Source of the DNA: Promethearchaeota archaeon
Lineage (GTDB): Archaea > Asgardarchaeota > Lokiarchaeia > Sigyniarchaeales > SOKP01
Reading direction: 5' to 3'
DNA: 8,487 nt
Assembly: GCA_019058135.1 (NCBI GenBank)
Contig: JAHLWE010000005.1
Coordinates: forward strand, 1-8,487
In this document: one piece after another, positions 1 to 6,045 of the stretch
Position numbering within the stretch: position 1 is the stretch's first letter
Layout of the letters: the number at the start of each line of letters is the position of its first letter
Program-made: the position numbers and the translations under genes
Notes under the pieces: model-generated
Told to the model about the DNA's origin: nothing
Databases searched by the model: none
What the model saw: only the letters and a program-made list of their open reading frames with translations

Positions 1-1
1 C

Positions 2-2410
2 CTTAAAAAAGAAAAAGCATTAGTAAAAAGATTTCTAGACTATTTAAAAGAAGATGATAAAGAGATTGTTGAAAATATACTATTTTTTTTAAATTATTTT
101 GCTGAAAATGAACCGGATATTATTGAAAATAATAGCGATTTAATTTTAAATTTATTCCATACAGAGACGGATATTAATAAAATAAATATACTTTTAGAAA
201 TTATTGATAAGTTTAAACTCAGAAGTCTTTCAGTAATAATAAGAATTAGAGATATATTACAATTTTTAATTCAAACCTATGACAATGAATATATATTAAA
301 GAAAGCAATTGAAATTCTCTCAAAATTTATTTCTGAAGTAAAAAATATTGAATACTCTAAAAAAAAAAAGAAAAATATATTAGAAATAATTGCAAAGAAA
401 ATTCTACTGAAAAGATATAATTTAATCATTAAAAATGGAAATCTAGAAAATATAATTAATGATTTCAAAAAAAAAATAAAAAATACAATAAAAAATGAGA
501 ATATATATTATTGCTACATAAAGAATAAAGAGAAACTATTTTTTATCGAATTTGAAAAATCTAAAATCTTACACTTTTTAGAAAATAAACGGGTATCTCT
601 TAAGGAGTTACAAGAAGTCTTATCTGAAGTAATCGAAAACACTTCACAATTAAAGTTATTTCTGTTAAATTTGATTCAATTTAAATTAATAAACGGATAT
701 GTTTCTGAGTTTTATTTTTACTCTTATGGTTATGTCAAAAAAGATATATCTACCAAAATTGTGAATCAAGGTTTTATAGATTTAACTGAGTATAAGCATA
801 TTGAACCCAATTTTATTGAATTAATTCTTGAGGCTATAAAATCTGAATTAAAGTATACATTATTATATAATAAATCTAAGAAGGTTGTTTACTCTCTCAA
901 AAAGATTATTAAAGATATTTCTCATATAGCCTCAAAAGAAAGTGTTATAGATCTGAAACAGTATCACGGATTATTTGATGATAATAATTTTCTAAAAATT
1001 ATAAAGAAACTTCCAAAAGGTTATTTGACAGATTATCATATAAGAACAATTTGGTTAACTAATGTTGGAAAAACAAAAATAGTAAATGAATTTGAGAACT
1101 CTAAAAAAATCGGTTTTTTTGATAAGAAGAAGATTAGTGAAAAATTAAGTATGCCTGAAATTCTTCTTGATTCATTTATCAATTCAATTTTAAATTCACA
1201 ATTAGGTTTTTGGGATAAATTTCAAGAAATTTTCTATTATTCTAAATATATTCAAGACCAAATAGATAAATTTAGAAATATTACCGATGAAAAGATAAAA
1301 AATCAAAAAATCAATTCTTTAGCATGGAAGTTAAATATAGATCAGGATCAAATCCAATTGAAAATTGATGAAGAAATCCAAAAATTTGGTGAAATAATTA
1401 GAAGTAAAGGAGAAATAAGTATTATGGAATATATGGATAAAATGGGGATGGATTCTAAAAAATTTTTTAATTTTATTAACAGTCTAAATATTACTTATTT
1501 TAAAAAAGGCGATATACTTTATTTAAATGAGGATAGAATATTAGATATAAAAAATAAAGTTAGAAAACAGATAAAACTTCAATCGAAATCTCAATCTCAA
1601 ATATTTTTAGGGAATTTTAATATAAAATTATCAATCATCAAAGAAATTATTGAAGATTTAGAAAAATCAGAGAATTTAAAAGGTATTTTTTGTGTAGAAG
1701 GGAATCAAATAATTTTTTATACTAAGAAGGGAATTAATAACAAAATTCTGGAATCTTCCGATATTTTCTTTATAGAGGAATTATTTCCTGGGAAAAAATT
1801 GACTGATGATGAGTATATATTGATTGAGAATATTATAAAATCTCTGATTAAAAATAAAACTCTTATTGGAACATATGATGAATCGAATCGCAATTTTATA
1901 AGTTCTGATATTGAATTTTCAACAAGTTATAATGATGCTATTAACCAATTCGTAAATTTAATTGAATATTATTGCTCTATATTTGAAAGGACATTTGAAT
2001 CTATGAGGAGTATATTAATAAAAGATAATGAGATAATTAGACCAGCTGAAATTACTTTATTACAAAATTCATTTGATGAAATAATAAAATCTTATGTACA
2101 TTGGCGCTCTCAAATAAGTGTAATGAAATCTAAACAGACATCTATTTTTTTGAAACAACAAAGCATATATTCAAAAAAAGAATTTGAACTTTTATCTGAA
2201 GAGGAGAAAAATGAAATTAAAAATTTCAAAGAAGAACAACGGATTAAAGAGGCAGAAGATATGTTTAATGCGTGGGTAAAATTATTTAAAGAATTAGAAT
2301 TAAATTATGGAAAATTAATATTTTATCAAAAAAAAATGTTAATTAATCCAGATGATAAGAAAATTAGAAAAGAATTGAAAGAACTCTACGATTTTCTTGA
2401 TTTGAAATAA
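2..2410 (+). CDS. Large winged-helix-repeat protein, 5'-truncated, possibly UFL1-like (UFM1 E3 ligase-type)
   Basis: The frame is open from base 2 to the TAA at 2408-2410 (802 codons) and has no ATG in its first 223 codons. The true start is therefore left of the window, and the TTG at 671 is internal. Residues below are counted from base 2. Residues 1-115 look like amphipathic helical (HEAT/ARM-like) repeats. A series of winged-helix-like units follows, near 197-240, 373-405, 468-509, 538-577 and 595-633; each has two or three helices, then a turn and a beta wing (for example NLKGIF followed by GNQIIFY). Residues 723-802 are charged and helical, probably coiled coil. There is no signal peptide, membrane segment, zinc motif or catalytic motif. 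Size and winged-helix order recall eukaryotic UFL1, the scaffold-type UFM1 ligase (about 790 aa), and UFL1-like proteins have been reported in Asgard archaea. This match is from memory and is not secure; another PCI/winged-helix scaffold is possible. The gene converges on the phosphatase gene. Confidence 0.8.
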   Translation, partial: LKKEKALVKRFLDYLKEDDKEIVENILFFLNYFAENEPDIIENNSDLILNLFHTETDINKINILLEIIDKFKLRSLSVIIRIRDILQFLIQTYDNEYILKKAIEILSKFISEVKNIEYSKKKKKNILEIIAKKILLKRYNLIIKNGNLENIINDFKKKIKNTIKNENIYYCYIKNKEKLFFIEFEKSKILHFLENKRVSLKELQEVLSEVIENTSQLKLFLLNLIQFKLINGYVSEFYFYSYGYVKKDISTKIVNQGFIDLTEYKHIEPNFIELILEAIKSELKYTLLYNKSKKVVYSLKKIIKDISHIASKESVIDLKQYHGLFDDNNFLKIIKKLPKGYLTDYHIRTIWLTNVGKTKIVNEFENSKKIGFFDKKKISEKLSMPEILLDSFINSILNSQLGFWDKFQEIFYYSKYIQDQIDKFRNITDEKIKNQKINSLAWKLNIDQDQIQLKIDEEIQKFGEIIRSKGEISIMEYMDKMGMDSKKFFNFINSLNITYFKKGDILYLNEDRILDIKNKVRKQIKLQSKSQSQIFLGNFNIKLSIIKEIIEDLEKSENLKGIFCVEGNQIIFYTKKGINNKILESSDIFFIEELFPGKKLTDDEYILIENIIKSLIKNKTLIGTYDESNRNFISSDIEFSTSYNDAINQFVNLIEYYCSIFERTFESMRSILIKDNEIIRPAEITLLQNSFDEIIKSYVHWRSQISVMKSKQTSIFLKQQSIYSKKEFELLSEEEKNEIKNFKEEQRIKEAEDMFNAWVKLFKELELNYGKLIFYQKKMLINPDDKKIRKELKELYDFLDLK

Positions 2411-2429
2411 ATTTATTTATATAAATTTA
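2408..2429. terminator. Hairpin between convergent genes, candidate bidirectional terminator
   Basis: A perfect 9-bp inverted repeat (TAAATTTAT / ATAAATTTA) with a 4-nt loop fills almost the whole 22-bp gap between two convergent stop codons. The TAA of the plus-strand gene forms part of its left arm. It is symmetric, so it could act on both transcripts. It is pure A/T, and archaeal termination depends mainly on T-tracts, so the role is inferred from position. Confidence 0.4.
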
Positions 2430-2432
2430 GTA

Positions 2433-3242
2433 TTAGTTTATAAAATTAATCAAATCTGAGATTTTATTCAAAATAATATCTGGTTTAATTTCTGATTTTT
2501 CAATCATTTCTCGTGTAGTTTCTCCCGATAATACACAAATAGTAGATACTCCAGCCTTTATTCCCATTTTTATATCTGTATATAACCGATCTCCAACAAT
2601 TACTGCATCATTTGGAGAAATTCTTAACTCTCGTAATTTAAATAGAAGCATTTCTTTATTGGGTTTTCCAAAAATTTTTGGTTTCTTTCCAGTTGCCTCA
2701 TATAGCAGAGAAATTATTGCTCCTGCATCAGGGATATATCCTTTTTTTGTAGGACATACTTTATCAGGATGAGTAGCGATAAAAGGAATGTTATTTTGTA
2801 AGAAGTATGAAGCTTTTACTAATTTCTCATATGTAAGTTCTTTATCGAAACCTAAAACAACAATTTCTGGATCCTTATCCGTAATTTCAAATCCTTTTTC
2901 AATAAATTCGGATTGTAATGATTTTGTGCCAAGAAGAAATATTTTTTTAACATTTTCTTTTTTTAAAAAATAAATCGTTGGATGTGTTGAAATAATAACA
3001 TCTTCAATATTTACATCTAAACCTAACTTATTTAATTTTAGAACATATTCTTTGGTAGAAATACTTGAATTATTTGATAGAAAAAAGAATCTCTTATTGA
3101 AGATTTTCATTAATTTTATTAATTCTTGAACTCCTTCAAATAAAATATCTTCTAAATAAAGAGTACCGTCTAAATCAAAAAAAAATACCTTCTTTTTTCT
3201 CAAAAACTCTAAATTTGTACTGAAATTGTTTTTTTTTATCAT
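2433..3242 (-). CDS. HAD superfamily subfamily IIA phosphatase (NagD / nitrophenylphosphatase-like)
   Basis: This 269-aa protein carries all four HAD motifs. Motif I is FFFDLDGTLY, with nucleophile D23 and acid/base D25. Motif II is LSNNSS, S56-S60. The motif III Lys is K193, in FGKPNKE. Motif IV is GDRLYTDI, with Mg2+ ligands D218 and D223. The C2-type cap lies between motifs II and III, and length and motif spacing are typical of the IIA group (NagD, archaeal 4-nitrophenylphosphatases, phosphoglycolate- and PLP-phosphatase relatives). It should be a soluble Mg2+-dependent phosphohydrolase acting on a small phosphorylated metabolite; the substrate cannot be read from sequence. The ATG is chosen because a TATA box lies about 28 bp upstream, which would make the mRNA nearly leaderless. 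It is transcribed on its own, between the two ubiquitin/UFM1-like candidates, with no evident link to them. Confidence 0.93.
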   Translation of the reverse strand: MIKKNNFSTNLEFLRKKKVFFFDLDGTLYLEDILFEGVQELIKLMKIFNKRFFFLSNNSSISTKEYVLKLNKLGLDVNIEDVIISTHPTIYFLKKENVKKIFLLGTKSLQSEFIEKGFEITDKDPEIVVLGFDKELTYEKLVKASYFLQNNIPFIATHPDKVCPTKKGYIPDAGAIISLLYEATGKKPKIFGKPNKEMLLFKLRELRISPNDAVIVGDRLYTDIKMGIKAGVSTICVLSGETTREMIEKSEIKPDIILNKISDLINFIN

Positions 3243-3592
3243 TTATGTATATTAAATTCTTTTCACTTATATAGACTTACAAGGAAATTTTCAAAATTTT
3301 ATAATTAAACAACTATAAAAATCTAAAAAGTAGAATTTTCTTATTCTGGGTCTTATTAAGATTGATATAATTTTTACTTTAGATAAATCAATATTTGTAC
3401 TATTAAAAATTTCAATTAGTCTTTTTATAATCATATAAAATTTTTAAAATTTTTTCCAATATTTATTTTTCTTGTTTATTTTAAGAATATTAAAAATAAT
3501 TATAACTAATTTTAAATAAAAGTTAATTTCCAATATTCAATAAAGAAATTCATCATTTTAATATGGCTATTTATCGAATAATGATTTTCATC
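3243..3592. other. 350-bp intergenic region, no gene seen
   Basis: The gap separates the 3' end of the UBC-RING gene from the 5' end of the phosphatase gene; both are on the minus strand. It is almost pure A/T. Apart from the phosphatase TATA box near its left end I see only low-complexity sequence, including a short tandem AAAATTTTT repeat at 3437-3455. There is no credible ORF, tRNA or C/D-box RNA in it. Confidence 0.6.
3266..3274 (-). promoter_or_regulatory. TATA box of the HAD phosphatase gene
   Basis: On the minus strand this reads CTATATAAG, centred about 28 bp before the ATG at 3242. Archaeal transcription usually starts 24-28 bp after the TATA centre, which puts the start within a few bases of the ATG. 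No Shine-Dalgarno sequence precedes the ATG, in keeping with leaderless translation. Confidence 0.5.
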
Positions 3593-5278
3593 TTACGGCA
3601 TCATATGTGGAGGTGGGGTTTTTAAACAAAATCCACATTTACCAAATGAAGAAATTGTTTGATCCCAACAATGTTTATGATATAATCTTTCACAATACGG
3701 ACATTCCGTTCGACATTGATTACCATCAGCAGATGCAATAGATAATTTACAGGCACCGTCTGGACATTGAATTTGATGACAAATTACACATGAAATAACC
3801 GATACTTCAAAAATCTTTTTAGATATTGCGTTAAATAAATCAATCAGATATGTAAAAGGAGTCCAGTCATCAAAAAATTGCTGAATAGATGCTTCAAGTT
3901 TCTTTTTTATTGGCTCATGGCTCTCATCTTCAAATTCATTTAATACTTTAAGTTCGGGAGGATTCATAGGATAATTTGGGGGTAAAACTGCTTGAAATTC
4001 AAAAATTATATTCTCGGTTTTCATTTTACCTTTCATTTTCAGATTAATTGTATTTGTGAAAGCGTCAAATTGAAGCTCATCAATGCCACCTTTTAACAAA
4101 TTAATCTCAAAATTTACTCTCGAATTTTTATCAACTAACCAAGATATTTCTCTTAAAATATCCACTACTTCTGATTGTTTAGGTATCCAACTCTTGATTG
4201 AGTCTAACTTAGAAGGAGAGGTTTGTATTAAACTATTTAATTCTGGACTATAATGTAAAACGGGTGTATTTGGATATTTGCTAATATCTATCTCTAAATT
4301 ATATTCTTTAAATCCATAGGTAAGTAAATGAACATTCAACTTTGAAATATTTCCCTCTATTGATTCAGATTGATATTCTCCTGATATTTTTTTGCATTGA
4401 ACTTCAATATCTTTTATAAAAAATAATTTACTTTCGATTTCTCTTATTAACACTGCAATATGAGGAGGTGATTTTGAGTTCCATTTTTTAAGCAAATCAA
4501 GTTCTTTCTCTGGCTCTCCCAAAAGATTAATTATTTTTTCTGGAAATGTAACAATGGGTTTTTTGGGGTAGTCATTAAAATCAATCCCGATGATGAATGT
4601 TTTTTCTAAAGTAATTGTCAGATATACGTCGATATCTGCTTTATTTTTACCTTTTTGAACAATTGGATATTCCATTTGGATTAATCCTAATTCTGTAGTG
4701 ACTTCTAAAGGCATAGTAAATGTTTCTTCAGTAAAAGATTGCGTTTCTGGTTTTGGGGGTTGAAATGATTCTTCTTTCGGTTTTTCTTCTTCATAATAGT
4801 CAGGAGTAATGAATGAGTCTTGCTGAAGAGAAAGTTCTTCTGCAGGATATTTGGAATAATCTGGAGTAATATACTCTTCTGATTTCTGGGATTCTTCGTT
4901 AAACTTCTGTTCTAAAACAGATTGTTCAACAGGGGGTTGAATGGGAGCTAAATCTTCTTCAATTTTTGCTGTTCCACTTAAAGAACTTTGAATTTTTCCT
5001 TTTAATTCTTTTATTATATCAACAACTCTTAAATCAGGAGTCCAATTTTTCATTTTATCAAGATTTATATCTCCTAATAAATCTTTTATTTCTTGATGAA
5101 GTATTATTTGAGGAGGGGCATGAGGAAATGTTTCATCAAATTTCACCTCTATAATGAATTTTTGTTCAGAGGTTTCATATACTGCTCCATACAAATGAGC
5201 AATATTTCCAGATACCATCCAAAAAGAAAATTGTGATGCAATAATTTGAGCTTCTTTTAAAATTCTCTGCTTTTCCAT
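3593..5278 (-). CDS. Tandem E2-like (UBC/RWD-fold x4) protein with C-terminal RING finger, candidate ubiquitin-type E3
   Basis: This 561-aa protein has four repeats with the E2/RWD pattern: hydrophobic strand, [YF]P-x-x-P, 27-35 residues, Trp, then a helix. They cover about 1-100 (FPHAPP 51-56, W79-T-P), 190-290 (YPKKP 237-241, W266), 291-385 (YPNTP 335-339, W364-I-P) and 388-492 (YPMNPP 436-441, W472-T-P). W-x-P matches the W-[ST]-P of true E2s. The HPN motif and catalytic Cys are absent, and the only Cys before the RING is C295, at a domain start, so the folds should be non-catalytic (UEV/RWD-like). Residues 104-188 are an acidic, Pro-rich linker. Residues 497-551 form a C4HC3 RING (C497, C500, C526, C529, H534, C537, C548, C551), with extra C505, C510 and C522. 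Like FANCL, it sets non-catalytic E2 folds before a C-terminal RING. It may recruit a charged E2 and a substrate. It is cytosolic, with no signal peptide or membrane segment, and is transcribed alone. Confidence 0.85.
   Translation of the reverse strand: MEKQRILKEAQIIASQFSFWMVSGNIAHLYGAVYETSEQKFIIEVKFDETFPHAPPQIILHQEIKDLLGDINLDKMKNWTPDLRVVDIIKELKGKIQSSLSGTAKIEEDLAPIQPPVEQSVLEQKFNEESQKSEEYITPDYSKYPAEELSLQQDSFITPDYYEEEKPKEESFQPPKPETQSFTEETFTMPLEVTTELGLIQMEYPIVQKGKNKADIDVYLTITLEKTFIIGIDFNDYPKKPIVTFPEKIINLLGEPEKELDLLKKWNSKSPPHIAVLIREIESKLFFIKDIEVQCKKISGEYQSESIEGNISKLNVHLLTYGFKEYNLEIDISKYPNTPVLHYSPELNSLIQTSPSKLDSIKSWIPKQSEVVDILREISWLVDKNSRVNFEINLLKGGIDELQFDAFTNTINLKMKGKMKTENIIFEFQAVLPPNYPMNPPELKVLNEFEDESHEPIKKKLEASIQQFFDDWTPFTYLIDLFNAISKKIFEVSVISCVICHQIQCPDGACKLSIASADGNQCRTECPYCERLYHKHCWDQTISSFGKCGFCLKTPPPHMMP
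3626..3790 (-). other. RING (C4HC3) zinc-finger coding segment
   Basis: Residues 497-551 of the UBC-RING protein. The order is C497-x2-C500, a 25-residue loop, C526-x2-C529, x4, H534-x2-C537-W, x10, C548-x2-C551. The C-x4-H-x2-C step and the final FG-x-C-x2-C resemble the FANCL RING; the CPYC...YH..CW pattern also resembles the Prok-RING_1 type. Either way a cross-brace binding two zinc ions is expected. C505, C510 and C522 could give alternative or additional ligands. Confidence 0.75.
4715..4969 (-). other. Disordered acidic/Pro linker with a duplicated ITPDY motif
   Basis: Residues 104-188 of the UBC-RING protein are rich in Glu, Gln, Pro and Ser and have no globular pattern. The pentapeptide ITPDY occurs twice (137-141 and 157-161), exactly 20 residues apart, each after an aromatic residue. 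Duplicated short motifs in a flexible linker suggest a docking or modification site; that is inference. Confidence 0.55.
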
Positions 5279-5310
5279 AATTTATCATTAATCCCTAAAT
5301 AAAGATCTCT

Positions 5311-5320
5311 AATATATAAT
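5311..5320 (-). promoter_or_regulatory. Candidate TATA box of the UBC-RING gene
   Basis: The minus strand reads ATTATATATT, centred about 37 bp before the ATG at 5278. This predicts a leader of roughly 10 nt. No clear Shine-Dalgarno sequence precedes the ATG. The surroundings are A/T-rich, so the exact box is uncertain. Confidence 0.4.
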
Positions 5321-5382
5321 AAAATTATGCTTATTTCAACTTCAATATATATAATATCCCTAATTATTCAATTATTTTTCTA

Positions 5383-5455
5383 ATAATCAAATATTTTTGA
5401 GAATTTTATTTTTTATGATCTACAAAAATATTAAAGATAATCAATTTTTGGAGAA
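5383..5455. repeat. Direct and inverted repeats upstream of the UBC-RING gene
   Basis: ATAATCAA...TTTTTG..AGAA occurs at 5383-5403 and again at 5437-5455, differing by a 3-bp insertion and one extra G. Between and overlapping the copies, AATATTTTTG (5390-5399) and CAAAAATATT (5423-5432) form a perfect 10-bp inverted repeat with a 23-nt spacer. They lie 105-180 bp before the UBC-RING ATG, upstream of its TATA box. Chance matches are common in sequence this A/T-rich. Confidence 0.35.
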
Positions 5456-5505
5456 ACATAATTCAAATTAAAAAAGCTAGAATTTTTTAACTTAATTTAA
5501 GAACT

Positions 5506-5543
5506 TTAGATTTAGTAATCATATTCTAATAAGATAAATCTAA
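5506..5543 (-). repeat. 9-bp inverted repeat downstream of the small winged-helix gene
   Basis: TTAGATTTA (5506-5514) and TAAATCTAA (5535-5543) are perfect complements with a 20-nt spacer. The repeat lies 40-77 bp past the stop codon of the minus-strand winged-helix gene, so it may be a 3'-end hairpin. It has no clear T-tract and is A/T-rich, so this is weak. Confidence 0.3.
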
Positions 5544-5582
5544 TCTCAATTTTAATTGATTTTGCTAAAAAATTTAAATTTT

Positions 5583-5864
5583 TTATTTAATCTTCTCTTG
5601 TTCTTTTTTTAAGAGATTCCCAGCTTTTAATCCTTTTTTTGTAAGTTGTATGGTGTTTCTACTTCTTCCCGTAGGATGTTTAACAATAAAACCATTAGAA
5701 AATAAAATTCGAATTGATTTTTTAATATATTTGTCTGGTACATTCCTTATTCTTCTTTTAATAGCTTCTATTGGTACATGTGAACGCAAACTAAAATTAT
5801 TTGCATCACAACAAACGAGCAAAATTGACTTTTCAAATGTATTTAAATCATCTAATTCTTTCAT
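5583..5864 (-). CDS. Small winged-helix DNA-binding protein (93 aa)
   Basis: This is a complete 93-aa basic protein made of a single winged-helix domain. Helices at about 8-20 and 31-39 lead into the recognition helix near 44-56 (KYIKKSIRILFSNGFI). A beta wing holding GRSRN (66-70) follows, then the LTKKG (74-78) and AGNLL tail often seen in MarR/PadR-like archaeal proteins. There is no ligand-binding or dimerisation domain beyond the C-terminal helix, so it is probably a simple dimeric transcription regulator or chromatin-type DNA binder. Its ATG lies about 31 bp from a TATA-like box. The gene is divergent from another small winged-helix gene across 181 bp, a setting typical of self-regulation, which is inferred. 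I do not recognise a named family. Two adjacent cysteines (18-19) are the only ones; redox or metal sensing is possible but not supported further. Confidence 0.85.
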   Translation of the reverse strand: MKELDDLNTFEKSILLVCCDANNFSLRSHVPIEAIKRRIRNVPDKYIKKSIRILFSNGFIVKHPTGRSRNTIQLTKKGLKAGNLLKKEQEKIK

Positions 5865-5890
5865 TTGACTAAATAAAAAGATTTTATTCT

Positions 5891-5900
5891 TAATAATTTA
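5891..5900 (-). promoter_or_regulatory. Candidate TATA box of the 93-aa winged-helix gene
   Basis: The minus strand reads TAAATTATTA, preceded by the purine-rich AGAAAAGAT, which suits a BRE. It is centred about 31 bp before the ATG, implying a leader of a few nucleotides. No Shine-Dalgarno sequence is present. Confidence 0.4.
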
Positions 5901-5931
5901 ATCTTTTCTTAATTCATAAAGTTATTGACCC

Positions 5932-5958
5932 AAATAAAATATTTTGTTTCGATAGAAA
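5932..5958. promoter_or_regulatory. Palindromic operator candidates between divergent winged-helix genes
   Basis: AAATAAAATATTTTGTTT (5932-5949) is an 18-bp palindrome with one mismatched pair out of nine. It overlaps TTTC-GATA-GAAA (5947-5958), a perfect 4-bp inverted repeat around 4 bp. Both lie near the middle of the 181-bp divergent region, upstream of both predicted TATA boxes. This is where a dimeric winged-helix protein could control both genes. Binding is inferred from position and symmetry only. Confidence 0.35.
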
Positions 5959-5994
5959 ATTATATATATGAATACTTTAATATTATACTTAGAA

Positions 5995-6006
5995 TTTTTA
6001 AATATT
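5995..6006 (+). promoter_or_regulatory. Candidate TATA box of the 97-aa winged-helix gene
   Basis: TTTTTAAATATT preceded by AGAA (BRE-like purines). Its centre is about 45 bp before the ATG at 6046, predicting a leader of about 18-20 nt that includes the GTGAT ribosome-binding sequence. A second A/T box at 5961-5970 (TATATATATG) is an alternative that would give a longer leader. Confidence 0.4.
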
Positions 6007-6034
6007 AAAATTTATTTTTATTTAATTTTTTAAG

Positions 6035-6042
6035 AAAGTGAT
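6035..6042 (+). promoter_or_regulatory. Ribosome-binding site deciding between two close ATGs
   Basis: AAAGTGAT contains GTGAT, complementary to the AUCAC of the archaeal 16S rRNA 3' end. It is 3 nt from the ATG at 6046 and 12 nt from the in-frame ATG at 6055. Neither spacing is ideal, so translation could start at either codon (97 or 94 aa). Confidence 0.4.
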
Positions 6043-6045
6043 ATC

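Larger units (their letters stand above)
5279..5582. other. 304-bp intergenic region with promoter and inverted/direct repeats, no gene seen
   Basis: The gap lies between the start of the UBC-RING gene and the end of the winged-helix gene to its right, both minus strand. It holds the TATA box at 5311-5320, a 10-bp inverted repeat (5390-5399 / 5423-5432), an imperfect direct repeat (5383-5403 / 5437-5455) and a 9-bp inverted repeat (5506-5514 / 5535-5543). No ORF or known RNA was recognised. Confidence 0.55.

Noticed and set aside
277..468. 63-aa minus-strand ORF
   Set aside because: Antisense to the large plus-strand gene. Its Phe/Ile-rich sequence is the complement of A-rich codons, with no family resemblance.
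671..2410. A 579-aa protein starting at the TTG at 671
   Set aside because: The same frame is open without a stop back to base 2 and encodes similar sequence, and TTG at 671 lies within a winged-helix-like unit. It is an internal codon of a gene whose start is outside the window.
2788..2973. 61-aa plus-strand ORF
   Set aside because: Antisense inside the HAD phosphatase gene, whose four motifs prove the minus frame.
4394..4396. C295 as an E2 catalytic cysteine
   Set aside because: It sits at the beginning of the third E2-like unit, before the YP-x-x-P motif. A catalytic Cys should follow that motif and precede the W-x-P, and no HPN motif is present.
4966..5154. 62-aa plus-strand ORF
   Set aside because: Antisense to the first E2-like domain and linker of the UBC-RING gene; no recognisable pattern.
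5650..5868. 72-aa plus-strand ORF with a hydrophobic stretch
   Set aside because: Almost wholly antisense to the 93-aa winged-helix gene. The hydrophobic run mirrors that gene's Lys/Asn/Glu codons.
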